A stretch of DNA of 39,524 bases from Phaeoceros laevis (taxonomy: Eukaryota; Anthocerotophyta; Anthocerotopsida; Notothyladales): the NCBI GenBank assembly GCA_049999765.1, contig JBNGIQ010009171.1, positions 1 through 39,524 of the forward strand. The letters are read 5' to 3'. The translations under genes were made by a program, and so were the position numbers. Below are positions 10,220 to 20,063 of the stretch, piece by piece. A model generated the notes under the pieces. That model was not told where the DNA came from. It worked only from the letters and a program-made list of their open reading frames with translations, and made no database searches. Position 1 is the first letter of the stretch. Each line of letters opens with the position of its first letter.

Positions 10220-11534
10220 TTTTGTTTCTCAGAGTGTAACCAAATGTTGGTGTAGTGGATCATGGACTGAGGACCTAGATAGGCTTGTATGAGGCTTCTG
10301 AAATACATTTGAACTCTAAGTTGTCATCAAGTTTTTCAAAGTTCTACCTAAGGAGTCTATTCAGGTTTCTTGGGTAACTCCAGTTTTTCCATAATTTACT
10401 CTTTCTTACTTCTATGAGTCATGCTCGAATGAAGTTTTCGAACGGACGAGCCTACACATAGCCCAGAAGCCTTCAAGAGAGCCGATACTTCAGGGCACTT
10501 GCCACGTTGTTGCCGAGTTGATGCCGACCTGGAATTTAGAAGCACATATATAGGTTAGGGCGCCTTTCCATGTGGGGGCTTCGTAAAATTTTTTGCTAAA
10601 AATGGGTCGAAGCGAAACCCCGGGAGTATGAGCAAGCCCATGCCGGTCCGCCTAAAGGTGTGTGCCCACTCGCCTTACTCATGGCCTTCCGGCCCGCCAA
10701 TCCGCCGGACGCGCTCAGCACGTTGCCTGGGTACAAGACTTCTACCTGGATAAATGCAACTTGCATAAATGTAAAACCTGGATAATTGTAGCGGTTGACG
10801 CTACTCCCATGGCGGGAACAAGGGATAAATGATAAATGTAACGATTGGCAAAAAACAGCCTTCATAGAGGTAGAAAATAAATATAAAGTATGGTGCTTAG
10901 TGTAGTGTTGTAATTAACGACGAGTAATAACACTAGGTCAAGATCTAGGTGGCACTAGCAGTCCAGCATTTCACACCGGCACACAAGACTTCGGGCAACT
11001 TGCACGCTATAGTGCATCATTTTTTAGTGTCCACCCTTCACTTTCATTCACTTTTTAAGTTTGACCGTTCGTAAATGGTACTTGCCATATTCAAATGTAA
11101 AAAAAAAAAGGCATGAGGATGTTCGTCTCGTTAAGAGCCGTGGCCATCCCTACAAGGATATCTCACACCCAAGCCTACACCCAAGCCTACATCCATGGCA
11201 CCCTGATAAAATAAGGAGGAGGAGGACAAGCTCAGGATTCTGTGCTGGATGCGGATCTCTAAGGCCGGGCTGCCACCAAGAGACCCAGCTTGATCTCTCC
11301 AATGTGACAGAAAACGGGGCCCTTGCTGGTCCCGTGCAATCTTCTTACCAGATTGTTCCTCGCTTATTACATCTGTACATGTGGCAAGTAGCCTCATTGG
11401 ATAGAGCTGAACTAGCTCTTTCGATTGGTATAAATAAAAATTTATTTTAAGAACACTGCATGTGTAATTGTTTTCAGAATCGTGGGCAAGTACAGAACAT
11501 GACATGTATATATGTCTTGTGGGGTCATTAAGGG

Positions 11535-11625
11535 TTAACCGATTTGAACTTTTTAAAATGGTTTGACCCTTTAATCATCCGGTCATCTTAGGGGTCAAAT
11601 CGCTTTAAAAAGTTCAAAACGATTA
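11535..11625. repeat. Imperfect inverted repeat / fold-back element
   Basis: The arm at 11535-11570 (ttaaccgatttgaacttttt...) pairs with the arm at 11590-11625, whose reverse complement starts ttaatcgttttgaacttttt. Arms are about 36 bp with roughly 30 matches, around a 19-bp loop. This could be a fold-back or MITE-type element, or a cruciform-forming repeat. Confidence 0.75.
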
Positions 11626-11660
11626 AATGGTTATAAGTTACAAACTAATAATAAATTACT

Positions 11661-11730
11661 TGGGGAAAGTAGTCAATTGGTAGAGCATTGGACTTGGGGT
11701 AGGGGAAGTTGTGTGTTCGACCTTCCTAGA
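11661..11730 (+). repeat. tRNA-like element, probable SINE head
   Basis: The sequence has a Pol III A-box-like tagtcaattggtagagca (from 11670) and a B-box-like gttcgacct (11715-11723), spaced as in tRNA genes. The 5' and 3' ends do not form a convincing acceptor stem and the anticodon arm does not pair, so it is not a working tRNA gene. A tRNA-derived SINE head or a decayed tRNA fits best. Confidence 0.6.
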
Positions 11731-11935
11731 GAGAGCTCTCCCTTAGCAACCTTTATTGCTCTATATCTAATGAGCCTTAACCTTGGCTCTCGCCGCTCCC
11801 GCACCTTCTAGGAAGGCTAGGAAGCTGTCACTGCTCGCGCACCTGATAGGAAGGCTAGGAAGGAGTCGCAGCTAGCGCATGTTCTAGGAAGCCGTTCTCA
11901 CATGTTCTAGGAACCCGTTGATTGAGATGCTATTT

Positions 11936-12184
11936 ATGAACTTTAGAAGGATTTCAAATATAGGAGATAGAATTTGCATGAGGAAGTACTAGACATTAGG
12001 GATGACTTTTATGAACTTTGAAAGGATTTTAAATATAGGAGATACAATGTGCATGAAGAAGTAGACATTAGGGTTGACTTTACCATGGAGGACGTTGTTG
12101 ACATGCTAATTTTAAGCTTTGGAAGGATTTCAAAGCTAAGCTCAGAGAGAATGTGCATGAGGAAGTAGGCAATGGGGTTGATTT
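11936..12184 (+). repeat. Three diverged ~74-bp repeats
   Basis: Units start near 11936, 12010 and 12111. Each has tt(t)ggaaggattt or a close form, then gagaatgtgcatgaggaagta, then gacattagggttgacttt or variants. The first two are adjacent; a ~30-bp insert precedes the third. Divergence suggests an old expansion. Confidence 0.75.
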
Positions 12185-12270
12185 TATTGCCTTTTTTGAA
12201 GTGTTCAAATTATTTTAACCATATATAACTTGCTAAAACCGGTCAAACTGTTTATGAATGTGACCCCTTT

Positions 12271-12429
12271 CTCTGGAAGTAATCTGATCAGGGTAAACCA
12301 ATGAAACATGTTTATGACTTCTCTCAGTTCTCTGGAAGTAATCCGATGAGGTAAACCGATGAAACCTGTTTATGACTTCTCTGGAAGTAATCCGATCAGG
12401 GTAAACCGATGAAACCTATTTATGACTTT
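12271..12429 (+). repeat. Three-copy 49-59 bp tandem repeat
   Basis: Units start at 12271, 12330 and 12379 with ctctggaagtaatc, continue gatcagggtaaacc, and end gtttatgactt. The first unit is 59 bp and the second 49 bp. It is a minisatellite-like array just upstream of the second assembly gap. Confidence 0.85.
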
Positions 12430-12598
12430 TTTTCTCGGGAGGTAATCAGGTCAACATGGAAAAAAACTACATGCCTGCATAGCCCAAGGCATCCAAATTT
12501 GCCAGTAACTTTTTTGTGACTAGTAAAAGAACCGCGTAACCTGTCAAACCCTGTTGACTGTTGACAAACCGGTCAAATTCCCACCCTGTTGCAGCAAT

Positions 12599-12698
12599 NN
12601 NNNNNNNNNNNNNNNNNNNNNNNNNNNNNNNNNNNNNNNNNNNNNNNNNNNNNNNNNNNNNNNNNNNNNNNNNNNNNNNNNNNNNNNNNNNNNNNNNN
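12599..12698. other. Assembly gap (100 N)
   Basis: Exactly 100 N, again the conventional unknown-size gap. It sits between the tandem array and the 3' flank of the SBPase gene. Sequence just after it (12699-12830) is open on the + strand (SDTENPQFGSTCEVDKDGF) but matches nothing I recognise. Confidence 0.98.
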
Positions 12699-12906
12699 GT
12701 TCACGCACCTGTACCTGAGTCGGACACTGAGAATCCTCAGTTTGGTTCAACATGTGAGGTTGACAAAGATGGTTTTCAAAGGGGGAGAAAGAGGGGGAAT
12801 ATTACGTCTGGCCCTCTGGGCTCTGAGTGAAGGCTGTGCTTTACAAAAATGTGAGGGCAAAGGCAAACACAAAGGCGGTGACAGTGGCAGAGCCATGTTC
12901 GAAAAT

Positions 12907-14726
12907 TTACACCTTAGCAGCTACCGGCGCAAGCCTGGAGGAACCGTAGAGGGTCTCCTCGAATCTGATGATCTCGTTCTTGGATCCATAAGCGACCTGC
13001 GTCCTGTCGTCAGTGTTGACGACAACCCTGTCAAGGACGGACTTGTAGCCGTCACTGCTGTATCCTCCTGCGTTTTCGACGAGTAGACCAAGAGGTGCCA
13101 CCTCGAACAGAAGTCTGAGCTTGGCCTTGGTAGAGGGAGAGGTGACGTTGGTGAAGATGCCCTTCTCTTTCACGATGATCTGAGCCAGGAGGATAGGATT
13201 AGCAATTGAAATCTCATCCACCTGCATGGGCTGGCCATTGGCCGAGTCTTATAAATCTAAATACCTGGTTGACGTCAGGGACCATGCCGCCAGTGTACCT
13301 CAGGGTGTATTTCTCGCTGACGTAGTAGTTGATCAGCTGTGAGCAGGCAGGGAACATCAGGATCACGACGAGGATGAGGTCCTCATGCTGGGGGCTGCTT
13401 TGTCATAGCCAAGCACGCGTTCCCTCATACCTTTTCATAGTCTGGGTTGTCAAAGGTTGCCCGCAGGTTGCCGGGAGAGAACAGCTTGCCCTCACCGATA
13501 GTTGTAGTTTCCTTGACATGCTGCCACTTGCCTGCCAAGCACAAAGTCAGCGGATGTCTCCTAAGAGAACAAAAATCGTAAGACATGTCAAGCACCTCCA
13601 TCTTACCGTCGTCAAGCAGAAGGAACTCGTGCGTGCCGGGGTAGCCAGCAACTGCCACAACATATGTTGTCCTGGGACCGTAGATGCCCATGGCAGCTGC
13701 AACCTGATCCCTTCCGGTGATGCCTGTGAGCTTGTCGCCAGGCCAGACTCCGAAAATTGTGCCGACCGTGAAGTTGGTGTCGACAATGCTGGAACCGTCC
13801 AGAGGATCAAATGCAACACTGAAGCCACCTGCCGGCCATGTGAAGAAGAGGCCATGTCAAAGCGCAGCCGGCCCAAAATCTGGCGAAGTCCCCCGTAAGT
13901 CCTAAGAGATTGCTCACCTTCCACGGGGCCGCCCATATCGACCAGCTCGGGATTTTCCTCTGAGCAGGCATATTTACAGACGTGGGAGAATCGCAAAGCC
14001 TGAGGAAGTTGGTGCAGCATCATGAGACAATCTCAACACAGGCGCTTCCTCGTCAGACAACAAAAAAGCTGGTGCAGGAAGAGCTCAGACTAACCTCGAA
14101 CAGCAATTTGTCGGCCAAAAGGTCTACGGCGAGCTGTTCGTCACCGAAGGTGTTGATGCAAGCTGTGGCACCGCAAGATGCAGTGCGCACCTTGAACGCA
14201 ATTGTCCGGAGAGCTTCTCCCAAGCTCACAAGCAACCTGGCCAGGTTCTTGTCTGTTGTTGCTTTGGCCAGGAATTCCTCCTACACCACCAGAAGGACCA
14301 TCAGTAAAAATGCTGGCCAGCAGAAAGCCACGTCCTAAATGCCACTCCGCCTTCAATGCAGCAACCACTCACCAAAGAGTCTCCAAGTTCCGCTCGAGGT
14401 GCTCCGGCTCTCCTATCTACGGCTCCAGAAGCTCGTTGAGCGGTCAGCGAGACCGGGGATCCTGCCAGACTCTTTCTAAACAAGGAGCTGGACCTTCCTC
14501 CCTGTGAATCATTTGCAGCTGCAATGAGCTCCGCCCTCAAGCAGCACAACGCAAGGCGTGAACACAAATGGTGCTGCGAGGTTACCAGCTTGCAGGCTCT
14601 CCCCGCGCATCGCACCGGCGCTACCTGCGCAATCGCAGAACTCGAGCTGGTCCCCGACGAGGCCTGGGAAGAGGCCAGGCCGCAGGAAGCGGCCACAGCG
14701 CCAGCGGGTGCAACCACAGACGCCAT
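12907..14726 (-). CDS. SBPase: Sedoheptulose-1,7-bisphosphatase, chloroplast
   Basis: Calvin-Benson cycle enzyme of the plastid stroma: sedoheptulose-1,7-bisphosphate to sedoheptulose-7-phosphate. Eight exons on the - strand: 14726-14586, 14501-14373, 14280-14095, 13999-13918, 13828-13607, 13531-13431, 13336-13265 and 13179-12907. They total 1206 bp in frame (401 residues; family about 390). Residues 1 to about 85 form a Ser/Ala/Arg-rich transit peptide. The thioredoxin-regulated cysteines sit in [15 protein letters not shown] (Cys126 and Cys131). The metal/substrate motif [44 protein letters not shown] and [12 protein letters not shown] are all present, and no key residue is missing. Light and redox control is expected; a G-box and I-box lie upstream. 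Confidence 0.97.
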
Positions 14727-15377
14727 TCCGACTGCTCCCTGCTCACTGTGCCGTCGTTAGCTACCTGGAATTGCTGCCTCCACCGCTGCGGAAGCAATGC
14801 GGGTCAGAATGGTGGATCGAAAGCACAGAGAAGAGGCCCGAGCAATGAGAGCCACAAGCAATCCCCATCCTATCACAGGCTCCACGTGTCAACAAGACAT
14901 CTACGAGGTCCAACATGTATAGGGAGCATTTTCGATTGATAAGGCGAAGCGGATAACTCGGACATCTCCAGTCTTTCTTGGATTACGCTTCAAACTACAG
15001 CACCTAACTTCCGTTCTTCCTTCGAAAGCTGTAGTGAAACGTCGATTCTACATGTGCTTCTTGCAAGCAAAAATGCCAGACTCATAGGTTCCACAATCCA
15101 CACCCCTTTCTCACATTTTTGGTATAAGTCACAACCGCTCCAGTATATACACATTCTCAGTCAAACCGACTTATTTCATTACGGACACTAGGAGCTATAC
15201 CTGCCTACTACAGCTCTGGTTTCCATGTTAGAACCTTACAAGTACAACACACTATCGATACATAAGCTTGGGGTAGTTCCCTGCTGTACAGTTGAATCCT
15301 TTACCCGTGTGCAAAAAAAAACATACAATCAACACCATCGAGAAGTCAAGATTGTCAAACCACAAGGGTGAACACCT
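14727..15377. other. SBPase promoter region and RING-gene 3' flank
   Basis: About 650 bp between the SBPase start (-) and the RING-protein stop (15378, -). The proximal part is GC-rich leader. The G-box and I-box described separately lie at 14883-14943. No gene is supported. Confidence 0.5.
14883..14943 (-). promoter_or_regulatory. G-box plus I-box, light-responsive module upstream of SBPase
   Basis: A palindromic G-box CACGTG is at 14883-14888 and an I-box GATAAG at 14938-14943, with a second GGATAA at 14951-14956. They lie about 157-230 bp upstream of the SBPase start codon. Paired G-box and I-box elements are the classic arrangement in light-regulated photosynthesis promoters. Function here is inferred. 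Confidence 0.6.
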
Positions 15378-18300
15378 TCACGCCACAGTGAATGCCCGAA
15401 CAACCTCCACAATCGGTGCACGGCACATTGGGCATTTTCCACTGTTACCAATTAATTCGCTTGCGCATTTCAGACAGGTGCACATATGCCCACATCTGAA
15501 AGACCAAGAAACATGTCAATGTTCAAAAGATTAAAACCATGTGATGTTATGATGCATGCAGATGGTAAAGAGGTGAGAGAATCAATTGGAAAAGACCTGT
15601 AGAGAAGAGAATCGATATTCTTATCACAGCAAATACAGCAGGTGCCCTTCTTCACAGTCAACCACTTTGATCCATCTATCTCGTCCTCTGAAACACCTGT
15701 AGAAGCACCTGCATAAGTCAGCGGCTAGGACCCCCTTGGGAGGCTGGACCACTCTTTCCAACAAAATAGATGAGCCATACATGGAAAATCTCTTACCCTT
15801 TCCACCATGTGCTCGATGCAGAGCACCAGCAACCTCTTGCCTTACGGATCGCTGAAGCTCAAGCTGCATTTCCATGGAGGTTTCTACCATACGCCGCAAA
15901 TCCGCCAAACTTCGTTGTAGATTGGCTATATCTGCCCTCAAGTCGTTGGTGCTTTGTGATTCCTGAACCTTCAATACAACAAAGCTAAGTTTTGAAAGTA
16001 ATCCCACAACCTAGAACAAGAAAGGCATTGGACTCTAACCTGTCACATAGAGCCTCAAAACGACCACACATCCCTACCATTTCTGCGGGGTACTGTTGAG
16101 GGCGGGATGTCCTTTGAGGACCCTGCGCCCACTGCAGAGGACCAGGGGGGGGCGGTGGAGGTGGTGAAGGTACTGCATCTAGCACCATATCACCATCTAG
16201 CACCATCTGTGGTTGCTGCCTTTGCTGCTGCTGGACTTGCTGTTGCTGAGGTGGTGCACTTTGACCAGACCGAGAAAAATTCCACGGTCGTGCTGACCGA
16301 CCTGATCGTTCGATAAATGATTCAATAAGTAAATCTAGCCTATCCCTGAAGTCACTCGCCAAAATGGTTGTCACACTTCGTCTGTGGAAAATGGCAACTT
16401 CAATGTGAGTACGGGTAGAATGGATAAACAGGAAATTGATGCTCGACTGAAGTGATGTGGACAAGCAATCCACATTCCCCACTTGAAGCAATAATCAGAT
16501 ACAATGACGATGTACAGTACTTGCATACAAGTACAAAGAATAGAACTCACCTGCTCAAAAGCTCCCTTAATTCCATGTTGTACGCTGTTGCATCCTGCAA
16601 CTCACTTATCCTTCGTGAAGCTGCAAGCCCATGCCAATCCCTGCTAACCCCTGAACGATCACTTTCCCTCTCAATGCTACGAGGTCCCAGTTGACCAGCT
16701 TGTGGCGTTCTGTTCCTCCTCCTTGTTCCACCCTGTATATTTCCTTCGGCCTCCCCAGACACTTGATTGACTTGGTCAGCCAAAATATTTTCCAGTCTAA
16801 ACCGAAATCCCTCCCTGAATCAGTCACATCCATCCAAGTCTAGAGTCAGAGCCAATGGTGAAACTTGACTACATGCAACTTCAAATGCATTACTGCAATG
16901 GTGACAATAGATTAGAAGGTATGACCTCAGCCCGCTCACAGCCCTCCTTTGCCTGAGCTGTCCAATTTCACCAGCTGCTAAAGAAGGAGGACGCTCTTCC
17001 TCTATATTTGCTCCATTGCGCAGAAATCTTCCTCGCAAAAATGACTAAGAGGATATGTGGACATGGTCAGTGGGCATATCAAAGATACAACACTTCACAG
17101 GACTCACTAGCCAAAATAATCACTCTGGTCAATGAGGTGTAGAAGTACCTGCAGGCGACTCCGGTGGGTGAAGGCAGACACAGCACGATGCTGTGAAAGA
17201 CCTTGTAGCTCACTTTGCCTTTCCATGTCGGATCTCATGAGCAGATCTAAACTCATTTGGATATCTCTCTGGCTCTGTGAACCTGAATTCATTGACTCCT
17301 GGTCAAGCCCTGTAAAACCTCCCACCGGACCTTGCGGTTGAGAGGAAATAGTCTGTGACAAATTTGCCCTTCCTTGCTGTGACGTGACAGCCGACTGCTG
17401 GCTGCTTGCACGAATCCACTCTCTTGCTAGTTGCCTGATCCTTTCTCGTTCTCCTTGACCAATCAAATCATCTGCATTGCTACTAGGACTGGAGCTTGGG
17501 ACGGGGCTGGCTTCTGCCACACGAGCCTGCATCATCCATCTTTGCATAACTTGACGGACCCTATCACGCTCAGCATTGCCAATAGGTACAAAGCTATCAT
17601 GTCCGTGATTTTCTTCCCGTGGAACAGACTCGGGTTCTTCTGGTCCCCACTGCTGTCGATGTTCCCCGACTTCTGTTCCTTGATCTGGCACCTCTGATGC
17701 ACCTGCTGCAGCAATTTCCAGTTGAGGAGCTCCCTCTTCCAAAATCTCGTGAGTCTGACGATCCTGCTCAGGTTCGACTGATCTTGGCAACTCAGGTTGC
17801 CTCCCATTGTCTACAATTTCATATGTATGGGGCCTGTCAGAATCGTGATCATCCCCTTCAAGTTCCCTCCACATTTGGAACAACGAGGATGCCCTCCTTT
17901 CTGGCCTTTCAAAAGCATTGACATCAGACCTTGGAGAGGCAGATTCCTGCAAAAATGACGCATCCAGCATGGTGACGGTGTGCAAGCTCGCAAGGGCCAG
18001 AAGTTCTGACTCCCGTGCCTGCCTCTCCATTGTTGTGATCATATCTCGAGTTTGTCTGTCATCCCACCGATTCATTATCCTCGACTGTGGTCTTGATGGA
18101 GAATGTTCAGAGGTGCTGCTTTCTCTCGACTGGAGATGACGCCCCTGGGTTTCACTCTCTTCGTCTACAATGTGCTGGCCATCAGCATGAACAGACAAAG
18201 CAAACTGATTGTGGTGATGGGGGTCACTGGATGTGATGGACTGAGTTGAATCAGCTGGATTACTATCCCCTGCTTCAGTCAATGAAGCCTGCTGGTGATG

Positions 18301-18627
18301 ACTGTGAGAGCTGCCACTTTCCTCATGAACAGAAGAAAACGAAGGTGTGCGAGAAAGTGAGTCACTGCCACCAGCGTCATGTGCAGAGCTGCATGAGGCA
18401 ATTGCCATACAAGTATTCAAGTGATCCCGAACGAGCTCCTCTAACCCCCTTCTAAACTCTGCATCAGCATTAGTCACAGGGTGTGACTCCATCAACTGGG
18501 TGACCTCCTGCTTTTGCTGCACCTGCTGCAGATGCAGAATAGTTGCCATTCTCTCATCCAGGTTCCCCAAAGCTTCAGAATCTACGGCACTTTCAGCAGC
18601 CTGAGAAAAATCTCCTTCAGTTGCCAT
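15378..18627 (-). CDS. RING-finger E3 ubiquitin ligase (plant-specific, long disordered N-terminus)
   Basis: Seven exons on the - strand: 18627-17149, 17044-16926, 16814-16551, 16381-16040, 15984-15797, 15696-15597 and 15495-15378. They total 2610 bp in frame (869 residues). The first ~450 residues are Ser/Gln/Glu-rich and probably disordered. Conserved helical blocks follow: [56 protein letters not shown] and [14 protein letters not shown]. The C-terminus is a C3HC4 [26 protein letters not shown], then [13 protein letters not shown]. This order matches a plant family that includes Arabidopsis At5g04460-type proteins, whose substrates I do not know. A Pro run and Gln-rich tract lie in exon 4 (around 16140-16260). 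No membrane segment is evident. Confidence 0.9.
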
Positions 18628-20063
18628 CCTCTAACAAAGCCTTTACAGGCTGTTTCACTGGAATGTATGACCTGCAAGAAAGTTCATTACAATAGCTGTG
18701 AGTAACAATTGGCAGCAGCAATAATTGCTTCGAGGAAAGCTTGAAGTGCGGACCTACAAAGTCTTACTAAACAATGCCAAAGCAGCATATCCACCACTCC
18801 CTTGCAGTGAAGACAGTGTTACAGAACGACCAAACATCTTATATCCTGAACCAGCAGCTGGGGACTGGTAAGGGAAGTTAGTTCCCTGTCATCAGCTTTG
18901 GTGAGATAAGACAAGTCCCTTCCTGTCTGCTACCTTTCCCTCAGTTCCAGGAGAGGAGCCACATATAGTTTTTGACTCTACTGCTTGCAAAATGAGCTAA
19001 AAAGAAGACTTAACCTGTTCACAGCTAATGTCAGGAGCGCCAGTGACCGTCCCGTGTATCAACTCAGCTCCAGCTTAGAGACCCTGCAAACATGCAGACG
19101 GTTGTAACCTCACACTTGCTCAAGCGCAAAACAAGACTCTTGTCCCTGCTGTAATCACAACCCCGTACTTTAGTCCCCTGCAACCACGCCGAAGAGCGAT
19201 GAGACTCGGATCTCCATATCTTCCTTGCATCCGTCAACTCCAGAGCCAAGGAACAACTAAAGCCAGCCTCATCATGGCAATCGAATTCTCTACCTCAAAT
19301 GTCCACAGAATCTGAACACAAAACACTCAATTTGGTTTCTTCCGGGCCCTCCCTCCAGGCCAGCATCTTCGTCCGCTCCCTCCCGACGAACACTCAGTAC
19401 TTCTCTTCTCCTTCTCCACCTTCCCCAAGTGCGCAGGGCCGAGCCCCGGCATTGAGCCTCCCCTTCAGACCATGCGCTGCCGTGCTGCGAACAGGCTACT
19501 CCGGATAGCTAGCACACCCAATTTGGTTCCAATCGTTTACCAATTTCTTCACGCCTCGACCCGCGTCTCAGGTGTTCGCGCCTGCATCGACTGGGACGGA
19601 AAAGAGCACACGGCAGCTGTCCGAAAAAATCACCGACTGCTGCTCAATTCGTGCTCCGGACGTATGGAGCCGTCCCAGAGATTCATGGTGCAATATTTCA
19701 AGTGACAGAATGTGAAATTGACAGAAGTGCTGGCATCCAGGAATCACGCTGCTGCGTGGAAGTTGGCTGCTAGCCTCCCTCGCTCTAGCATCAACAACCA
19801 GGCGCAGCAGCTTGCGTGTGAGCGCCAACCATGGGCGACACGATGTGCCATGTGTATAGGTGTGCCTTGTAGACGAAGGTACGACCAATCACCGACGGAC
19901 CGTCAGTTGCAAACGGCGACCGTTCACAGGGGGGATCCAAAGCTTGTGCTTGAATATTTTCAGAAGTTTACTTTTCCATTCTCCACTTACACGTGGCTAC
20001 AGTGACTTGCTCCACAAAGTGGCTCTTGGGAGTTGGAATGGTCAATTTCTGTCAGCAGCGGCA
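18628..20063. other. Intergenic between the RING and PPR genes
   Basis: About 1.4 kb. The part next to 18628 should hold the RING-gene 5' leader and promoter. The part next to 20064 is the PPR 3' flank. Several frames are open on both strands, for example a Ser/Pro-rich one at 19299-19508, but none looks like a known protein. No gene is supported. Confidence 0.45.

Larger units (their letters stand above)
10220..12598. other. Repeat-rich intergenic region
   Basis: No gene is supported over about 2.4 kb. It contains an exact 12-bp direct repeat (acccaagcctac) around 11167-11190, the hairpin at 11535-11625, the tRNA-like element at 11661-11730, repeated ttctaggaa blocks at about 11800-11915, and the arrays at 11936-12184 and 12271-12429. 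Composition is AT-rich apart from a GC-rich block at about 10600-10740. Confidence 0.5.

Noticed and set aside
11661-11730. Functional tRNA gene
   Set aside because: A and B boxes are present, but the acceptor and anticodon stems do not pair.
11936-12429. CRISPR-like array
   Set aside because: Units are long, diverged, largely contiguous without regular unique spacers, and in a plant nuclear context.
13547-14023. 158-codon - frame as a separate protein
   Set aside because: It is SBPase exon 4 read through an intron and then out of frame in the next exon; splicing restores the SBPase protein.
15985-16491. 168-codon Pro/Gln-rich - frame as an independent gene
   Set aside because: Splice sites at both ends join it in phase to the RING-protein exons, and the sequence order matches that family.
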